Source: Streptomyces maremycinicus (GTDB lineage Bacteria; Actinomycetota; Actinomycetes; Streptomycetales; Streptomycetaceae). From it: a DNA stretch of 64,000 bases. A program made the translations under genes and the position numbers. The notes below the pieces were generated by a model. It made no database searches. It saw only the letters and a program-made list of their open reading frames with translations, and had not been told where the DNA came from. Shown here one piece after another: positions 59,338 through 64,000 of this stretch (the first letter of the stretch is position 1; each line of letters begins with the position of its first letter). Location of the stretch: positions 1 through 64,000 of the forward strand of contig NZ_BBYG01000013.1 of assembly GCF_001184025.1 (NCBI RefSeq), in the 5' to 3' direction.

Positions 59338-60261
59338 ATGTCACCCCGGCTCGACGCACCGCCTACCCGCGGAGCGACGTCGACACCCCCTCCGGAACAA
59401 GAGCGTCTGGAACCCATCGCGTACGACCCGGCTCCGGACGTCGACCCCACCGACCTCCTCGCCGGTCTTCCGGAGATCCCCCCGTACGACGAGGTCGGAG
59501 CCGTCGACGCACGGGCCCTGTCGAAGACCCTGTTCGCGCGGCTCGAGTCCCTCGAGGAGGGCACGTACGAATACTCGTACGTGCGCAACACCCTCGTCGA
59601 GCTGAACCTCGCGCTGGTCAAGTTCGCCGCCTCCCGGTTCCGCTCGCGCAGTGAGCCGATGGAGGACATCATCCAGGTCGGCACCATCGGCCTGATCAAG
59701 GCGATCGACCGCTTCGAGCTGTCGCGGGGCGTCGAGTTCCCGACCTTCGCCATGCCAACCATCATCGGCGAGATCAAGCGCTTCTTCCGCGACACGTCGT
59801 GGTCGGTGCGCGTCCCGCGCCGGCTCCAGGAGCTGCGGCTCGACCTGGCCAAGGCGGGCGACGAGCTGGCCCAGAAGCTCGACCGGGCGCCCACCGTCGC
59901 GGAGCTCGCCGAGCGCCTCGAGATCTCCCGGGAGGAGGTCGTCGAGGGCATGGCCGCGTCCAACGCGTACACGGCCTCGTCCCTGGACGCGCAGCCGGAG
60001 GAGGACGACTCCGAGGGCGCCCTCGCCGATCGCATCGGCTACGAGGACCACGGACTCGAAGGCATCGAGTACGTCGAGTCGCTGAAGCCGCTGATCGCCG
60101 CACTCCCCGCGCGCGACCGGCAGATCCTGTCCCTGCGCTTCGTCGCCGGTCTGACCCAGTCGGAGATCGGCGAGGAACTCGGCATCTCGCAGATGCACGT
60201 GTCGCGACTGCTGTCACGGACCCTGGTGCGGCTGCGGAAGGGACTGACGGTCGAGGAGTGA
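59338..60261 (+). CDS. sigI: SigB/SigF-family RNA polymerase sigma factor
   Basis: 307 residues from ATG 59338, chosen for GGAGG 5 nt upstream; ATGs at 59314 and 59326 precede it. Group 3 sigma: region 2 with EPMEDIIQVGTIGLIKAIDRFE and VEFPTFAMPTIIGEIKRFFR (each within one segment, about 108-150), region 3 near RAPTVAELAERLEISREE, region 4 with LPARDRQILSLRFVAGLTQSEIGEELGISQMH. Belongs to the S. coelicolor SigB/F/G/H/I/K/L/M/N family. The symbol sigI is inferred from locus context, not from alignment. Regulated by the divergent STAS/HATPase pair. Confidence 0.9.
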   Translation: MSPRLDAPPTRGATSTPPPEQERLEPIAYDPAPDVDPTDLLAGLPEIPPYDEVGAVDARALSKTLFARLESLEEGTYEYSYVRNTLVELNLALVKFAASRFRSRSEPMEDIIQVGTIGLIKAIDRFELSRGVEFPTFAMPTIIGEIKRFFRDTSWSVRVPRRLQELRLDLAKAGDELAQKLDRAPTVAELAERLEISREEVVEGMAASNAYTASSLDAQPEEDDSEGALADRIGYEDHGLEGIEYVESLKPLIAALPARDRQILSLRFVAGLTQSEIGEELGISQMHVSRLLSRTLVRLRKGLTVEE

Positions 60262-60268
60262 CCCGTCC

Positions 60269-60302
60269 CGTCCGTGTCCGGGTGCCGTCCCGGACACGGA
60301 CG
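60269..60302 (+). terminator. Terminator after the sigma factor gene
   Basis: Perfect 14-bp stem CGTCCGTGTCCGGG / CCCGGACACGGACG with a 6-nt loop, 7 bp after the stop. Confidence 0.8.
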
Positions 60303-60604
60303 CCGGTGTCCCCCCGGCCCACCGCCTCCACCGCGCGCTCCGGACTCGACCGCGCGCTCCGGACTCCGCCTCGCGCTTCAGGCTCCGCCTCGGCGCCCAG
60401 GCCTCCGCCCGGCCGCGTCCGGTCTCCACCCGACGCGTCCGGTCTGCACCCGGCCGCGTCGGTCTCCGTCTCTCCGACCCCCTCTTGTTACCCCCGGAAA
60501 CCTCCCCAAGGGCCCCCTGGGGCCACTAGGGTCGCCCCCACCACAGACTGACCGGTACGTCAGCAACGCGGGCGTGCTGCGCATCCGGCGAGGAGGCGAC
60601 CCCC
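60303..60604. other. Intergenic region between sigma gene and lectin-fusion gene
   Basis: About 300 bp without a gene. The first half holds short repeats of CCGCGCGCTCCGGACTC and GCGTCCGGTCT types (about 60330-60470). The second half (60480-60600) is less repetitive and should contain the promoter of the downstream gene, whose ribosome site is GAGGAGG at 60589-60595. Confidence 0.5.
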
Positions 60605-62170
60605 ATGGCCCGTGCCGACGGCTACGGCGACGGCAACCGCGGCGGCGGAGGCGGAGGCGACCACGGCGACACGAGCGCCGATGTGAACGCCGGCAGTCCC
60701 GACGCCTGCCTCACCGACCGGCTCCGCGCCGCCCCCGCCGAGGCGTACCCGGCGCTGCGCGCCCTCCGCGCCCGCCACCACCCCGCCGTCCTGGCCTACG
60801 CCCGCCGCTGCACGACCGGCGAACCGGCCGCGCGGCGCCTCGCGGCCGAGGCGTTCGCCCTCGCCGCCCGGGAGACCGCCCGCGGCAACGACCCCGGCGG
60901 AGCCTGGCGCCACCGGCTCCTGCTGCTGTCCGGGCGGGTGGCCACCGAGTGGGCCCGCGACGACCGGGCCGGCGGCCTGGACGCGGGACTGCTGCTCGTC
61001 CTCAACACGGCGGCCCCCGGCGGCCCGGTGCCGCCCCTGCTCGCCACCTTCCGTTCCCTGCCCTCCCGTACGCAGGGCCTCCTCTGGTACGGCGTCGTGG
61101 AACGCGAGCCCGCCGACCGGACGGCCGCGATGCTGGGCCTGTCCGCCGAGGACGTCACCTACGGCACCGGCCCCGCGCTCCACCTCCTGGCCCAGGCCTG
61201 CCTCCGGCACCGGCTGGCCGCCTCCGACGACCCGCGCTGCGGGGACTTCCGCCGGCTGATCGAGCAGTCCGTACGGCCGGACGCCCCGCGGCACAGCCCC
61301 GACCTCGAAGCCCACATGGCCCGCTGCCCGCACTGCGCGACCGCCTACGAGGAGCAGTGCGCCCTGCGCGACGATCCCCGGGGCGCGCTCGCGGAGGGGC
61401 TGCTGATGTGGGGCGGGTCGGCGTACGTCAGGGACGACCGGCAGCCGTCGGGCGGCCGGGGGGCGGCGGCCGTGCGACGGCCGTCGCGGCGGACGGCGCT
61501 GGCCTCGGCCGCGCTGGGGGTGGCGGTGGTGCCGTTGGCGGTGGCCCTGCTGCTGACCTCGAACGACTCGGGGGACGCGCAGGACGCGGCGGGCGCGGTC
61601 GTCACCGGCCCTTCGACGGCCCCACCGGTGACCGTGACGGCGACGGTCCCCGCGCCGCCGCCCGTGTCCACCCCTGCCTCCCCCTCGCCCTCCGCGACGC
61701 CGAGTTCGTCGCCGTCCCGCACCAGGACCCCGCCGAAGCCGAAGCCCACACCGTCCCCGACCCGCGCCCCCGGCGGGACGTTCGCCCAGGTCGTGAACGT
61801 GGCCAACGGGCGCTGTCTGGAGGTGGCGGGCGACTTCGACAACGGCACGGACGTGGTGACGGTGCCGTGCACCGCCTCGCCCAGCCAGCGCTGGCGGGTG
61901 GACGCGGCGCGCGGGGTGCTCCAGTCCTACGCCGACCAGGACTTCTGTCTGGACAGCAGAGGGTCCGTGGACAAGGGCGTGGGGGTGTGGGAGTGCGCCT
62001 CGGTGGAGGGCGATCACGGGGCGAACCTGCGGTTCACCGTGGACGACGACGGAACCGTGCGCCCGGCGATCGCCATCCTGACGGCGCTGACCGCGGACGC
62101 GGGCGGCGGGGTGTCGCTGGAGCCCCTGGACGAGGCCGGGGACCAACTGTGGCGGGCGGGGGCGGCATGA
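60605..62170 (+). CDS. Membrane protein fusing sigma-like regions, ZAS zinc motif and ricin lectin
   Basis: 521 residues. Cytoplasmic N-terminus: residues about 45-110 resemble degenerate ECF sigma region 2 (ALRALRARHHPAVLAYARR) and about 145-205 region 4 (SLPSRTQGLLWYGVVEREPA, AAMLGLS). Then HxxxCxxC zinc anti-sigma motif H237/C241/C244 (HMARCPHC), transmembrane helix about 298-318, a Pro/Ser/Thr linker (about 320-395, PSPSATPSSSPS), and a C-terminal ricin-type beta-trefoil (about 398-521: NVANGRCLEVAGDFDNGTDV, QDFCLDSRG). This looks like a surface carbohydrate sensor acting on gene expression, or a structural fusion without signalling. Position beside sigI is suggestive only. Confidence 0.85.
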   Translation: MARADGYGDGNRGGGGGGDHGDTSADVNAGSPDACLTDRLRAAPAEAYPALRALRARHHPAVLAYARRCTTGEPAARRLAAEAFALAARETARGNDPGGAWRHRLLLLSGRVATEWARDDRAGGLDAGLLLVLNTAAPGGPVPPLLATFRSLPSRTQGLLWYGVVEREPADRTAAMLGLSAEDVTYGTGPALHLLAQACLRHRLAASDDPRCGDFRRLIEQSVRPDAPRHSPDLEAHMARCPHCATAYEEQCALRDDPRGALAEGLLMWGGSAYVRDDRQPSGGRGAAAVRRPSRRTALASAALGVAVVPLAVALLLTSNDSGDAQDAAGAVVTGPSTAPPVTVTATVPAPPPVSTPASPSPSATPSSSPSRTRTPPKPKPTPSPTRAPGGTFAQVVNVANGRCLEVAGDFDNGTDVVTVPCTASPSQRWRVDAARGVLQSYADQDFCLDSRGSVDKGVGVWECASVEGDHGANLRFTVDDDGTVRPAIAILTALTADAGGGVSLEPLDEAGDQLWRAGAA

Positions 62171-62329
62171 CCCGCCGGACGGTCCGGCCGGCGGTCCGAC
62201 GGGCAATCCGCCGGACCGTCCTCATCGTGGAAACCCATTGGCCGGACTCCTCCGGGTGACTACTCTGACCCAGCCCTCTGACCAGCAGAGCCGCTGGGCC
62301 AGCCCCGTCCTCTGCTCATGAGGAGACCC

Positions 62330-63403
62330 ATGCCCCCTTCCACCGACTCCCCCGCCGGTACCTCCACCGGCTCCCCCGCCGGTGCCTCGGCGGCGCTCGG
62401 GCGGCTCGCCGATGTTCCGGTGCTGCTCGTCGCCGTCGTCTGGGGTTCCAGTTATCTCGCCGCCAAGGGGGTCACCACGGCGGACACCGTGCCGGCCGTG
62501 CTGGTGCTGCGGTTCGCCGTGGTGCTGCCGGTGCTGGTGGTCGTGGGGTGGCGGCGGCTGCGCGCGCTGAGCGGGCCGCAGTGGCGCGGGGCCGGGGTGC
62601 TGGGCCTGATCCTGGCCGGGATCTTCCTGCTGGAGACCTACGGCGTGGTGCACACCTCCGCGACCAACGCCGGGCTGATCATCAGCCTGACCATGGTGTT
62701 CACGCCGCTCGCGGAGAGCCGGGTGCGCGGGGTGCGGCTGCCGCGGGCGTTCCTGGCGGCGGCCGGGCTGTCGGTGCTCGGTGTGGCGCTGCTGACGCAG
62801 GGCGCCGGCTTCACCGCTCCGTCCGGGGGCGATCTGCTGATGCTGGGGGCGGCCGTCGCCCGTACCGTGCACGTGCTGGCCATGGCGCGCATGGACTCGG
62901 TGCGCGGCGCCGACGCGCTGTCGCTGACGACCGTCCAACTGGGCTCCGCGGTGGCCGTGTTCGCGGTGCTGGTGGCGCTGCCGGGGGCGGGCGCCTCCCC
63001 GTGGGCGGCGGCGGCGGACTTCGACGGCGGCGACTGGCTGGGGCTGGTCTACCTCTCCGTGTTCTGCACGCTGTTCGCGTTCTTCGTCCAGATGTGGGCG
63101 GTCCGCCGTACGTCGCCGTCGCGGGTCAGCCTGCTGCTGGGCACCGAGCCGGTGTGGGCGGCCGCCGTGGGCATCGCGCTGGCCGGGGACCGGCCGGGAT
63201 GGCTCGGTTTCGTGGGCGCGGTGCTCGTGCTGCTGGGCACCGGCTGGGGCCGGTCGGTGGCGGACCGGGACCGGGGTCCGGCGGTGGAATCGACGGTGGG
63301 ATCAGAGGCGCAGGCGCAGGCGCAGGCGGAGGCGGAGGCGGCTCAGACGACCCGTACGCCGCGCCGCCACACCCCGGAGACCAGCGGTACGCCGGGCCGG
63401 TAG
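62330..63403 (+). CDS. EamA/DMT-family transporter
   Basis: 357 residues from ATG 62330 (GAGGAG 5 nt upstream); ATG 62318 is an alternative. Ten hydrophobic helices in two EamA repeats, starting VPVLLVAVVWGSSYLAAKGV and with a second repeat near LGLVYLSVFCTLFAFFVQMW. Drug/metabolite exporter superfamily; substrate unknown. The C-terminal tail (about 325-357) is encoded by a hexanucleotide repeat and by sequence antisense to hutI, so the last 61 bp overlap hutI tail-to-tail. The natural C-terminus therefore lacks normal conservation. Confidence 0.88.
   Translation: MPPSTDSPAGTSTGSPAGASAALGRLADVPVLLVAVVWGSSYLAAKGVTTADTVPAVLVLRFAVVLPVLVVVGWRRLRALSGPQWRGAGVLGLILAGIFLLETYGVVHTSATNAGLIISLTMVFTPLAESRVRGVRLPRAFLAAAGLSVLGVALLTQGAGFTAPSGGDLLMLGAAVARTVHVLAMARMDSVRGADALSLTTVQLGSAVAVFAVLVALPGAGASPWAAAADFDGGDWLGLVYLSVFCTLFAFFVQMWAVRRTSPSRVSLLLGTEPVWAAAVGIALAGDRPGWLGFVGAVLVLLGTGWGRSVADRDRGPAVESTVGSEAQAQAQAEAEAAQTTRTPRRHTPETSGTPGR
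63305..63340. repeat. Hexanucleotide repeat (SAGGCG) x6 in the EamA tail
   Basis: Units GAGGCG, CAGGCG x3, GAGGCG x2 without interruption. It encodes alternating Glu/Gln-Ala residues (EAQAQAQAEAEA) in the transporter tail, immediately before the hutI stop codon on the other strand. Confidence 0.9.
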
Positions 63404-64000
63404 GCCAGGTGGACGTGGCTCGGGGCGTCCAGGAGGGTCAGGTCGGCGTAGGCGCCGGGGGCCACGCGGCCCACGTCCGTGCGGCGCAGGGCCGCCGCGC
63501 CGCCCGCGGTCGCCGACCACACCGCCTCGTCCGGTGTCATCCCCATGTCCCGCACCGCGAGCGCGACGCAGAACGGCACGGACGAGGTGAAGGACGAGCC
63601 GGGGTTGCAGTCCGTGGAGAGGGCGACGGTGACGCCCGCGTCCAGCAGCCGGCGGGCGTCCGGCCACTCGGCCCGGGTGGAGAACTCGGCGCCGGGCAGC
63701 AGCGTGGCGACCGTGTCACCGCTCGCGAGGGCGTCCACGTCCGCGTCCGTGAGGTGGGTGCAGTGGTCGGCGCTGGCCGCGTCCAGTTCGACCGCCAGCT
63801 GCACGCCCGGCCCGTAGGAGAGCTGGTTGGCGTGGATGCGGGGGTGCAGCCCCTTCGCCCGGCCCGCGGTGAGGATCGCGCGGGCCTGGTCGCCGTCGAA
63901 GGCGCCCTTCTCGCAGAAGACGTCGATCCAGCGGGCGTGCGGGGCGCAGGCGTCGAGCATCTCGCCGGTGACCAGGGCGACATAGGCGGCCGGGTCGTCG
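63343..64000 (-). CDS. hutI: Imidazolonepropionase (3' part; 5' end beyond window)
   Basis: The last 219 or so codons of the gene; the reading frame is open through base 64000. Amidohydrolase superfamily enzyme of histidine degradation (opens 4-imidazolone-5-propionate to formiminoglutamate). Seen from the partial start: WIDVFCEKGAFDGDQAR, HPRIHANQLSYGPGVQLAVE (metal/substrate His), SADHCTHL (second His), LSTDCNPGSSFTSSVP (catalytic Asp loop). The C-terminus is complete. It is convergent with EamA with 61-bp 3' overlap. Identity is firm despite truncation by the window edge. Confidence 0.92.
   Translation of the reverse strand, partial: DDPAAYVALVTGEMLDACAPHARWIDVFCEKGAFDGDQARAILTAGRAKGLHPRIHANQLSYGPGVQLAVELDAASADHCTHLTDADVDALASGDTVATLLPGAEFSTRAEWPDARRLLDAGVTVALSTDCNPGSSFTSSVPFCVALAVRDMGMTPDEAVWSATAGGAAALRRTDVGRVAPGAYADLTLLDAPSHVHLAYRPGVPLVSGVWRRGVRVV

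Overview
The window is chromosomal DNA of a Streptomyces or very close relative. Evidence: very high G+C with third-position G/C bias; GTG and TTG starts preceded by GGAGG-type ribosome binding sites; a whiB gene; coenzyme F420 genes fbiA/fbiB; a SigB/SigF-family sigma factor with anti-sigma and anti-anti-sigma partners; and several actinobacteria-restricted families (DUF3499, TIGR03089, DUF5719). The gene order as I remember it matches the S. coelicolor SCO3020-SCO3073 interval. That is recollection, not an alignment. I see no prophage, insertion sequence, CRISPR array or tRNA.

Left edge (1-295): promoter and leader of an rRNA operon reading leftwards out of the window. 296-3131: SpoIIM-family and RDD-family membrane proteins (divergent) and a hypothetical protein. 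3220-13570: mostly minus-strand metabolic genes: ahcY, a cation efflux protein, the mannose branch manA / SIS protein / Trm112-like / manB, a lactate permease, DUF3499, and a divergent metallopeptidase-family protein. 13587-19348: a secreted DUF5719 protein translationally coupled to a very large glycosyltransferase/membrane protein, then whiB. 19349-24259: a cysteine-rich small ORF, a cysteine dioxygenase-like gene, fbiA-fbiB (F420), and an AlkA-like glycosylase.

24560-38365 is a cell-envelope block: manC (GDP-mannose supply), a secreted peptidoglycan amidase, five LytR-CpsA-Psr (LCP) glycopolymer transferases, a second glycosyltransferase, and a Cys/Met-rich copper-storage-like protein. With manA/manB this suggests synthesis and wall attachment of mannose-containing glycopolymers. 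38486-48809: hotdog thioesterase, acyl-CoA dehydrogenase, UDP-glucose dehydrogenase, a CGNR regulator, two tandem VOC proteins, an overlapping purK-purE-dipeptidase operon whose last gene is a dipeptidase paralogue lacking all metal ligands, and GtrA.

48956-64000: an OmpR-type two-component system; a POT peptide transporter ending in a 26-bp-stem bidirectional terminator; a four-gene, overlapping operon for a cell-surface assembly (LPQTG protein, DUF916/WxLIP-like protein, Ig-like membrane protein, LAETG protein); the sigma switch (HATPase, STAS, sigI-like sigma); a membrane protein joining sigma-like regions, a ZAS zinc motif and an extracellular ricin lectin; an EamA transporter; and the 3' part of hutI. 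The surface operon and the sigma/ZAS/lectin fusion are the least standard systems. Intergenic regions hold unusually many tandem repeats (5, 6, 23, about 27, 35, 35-43 and 50 nt periods).
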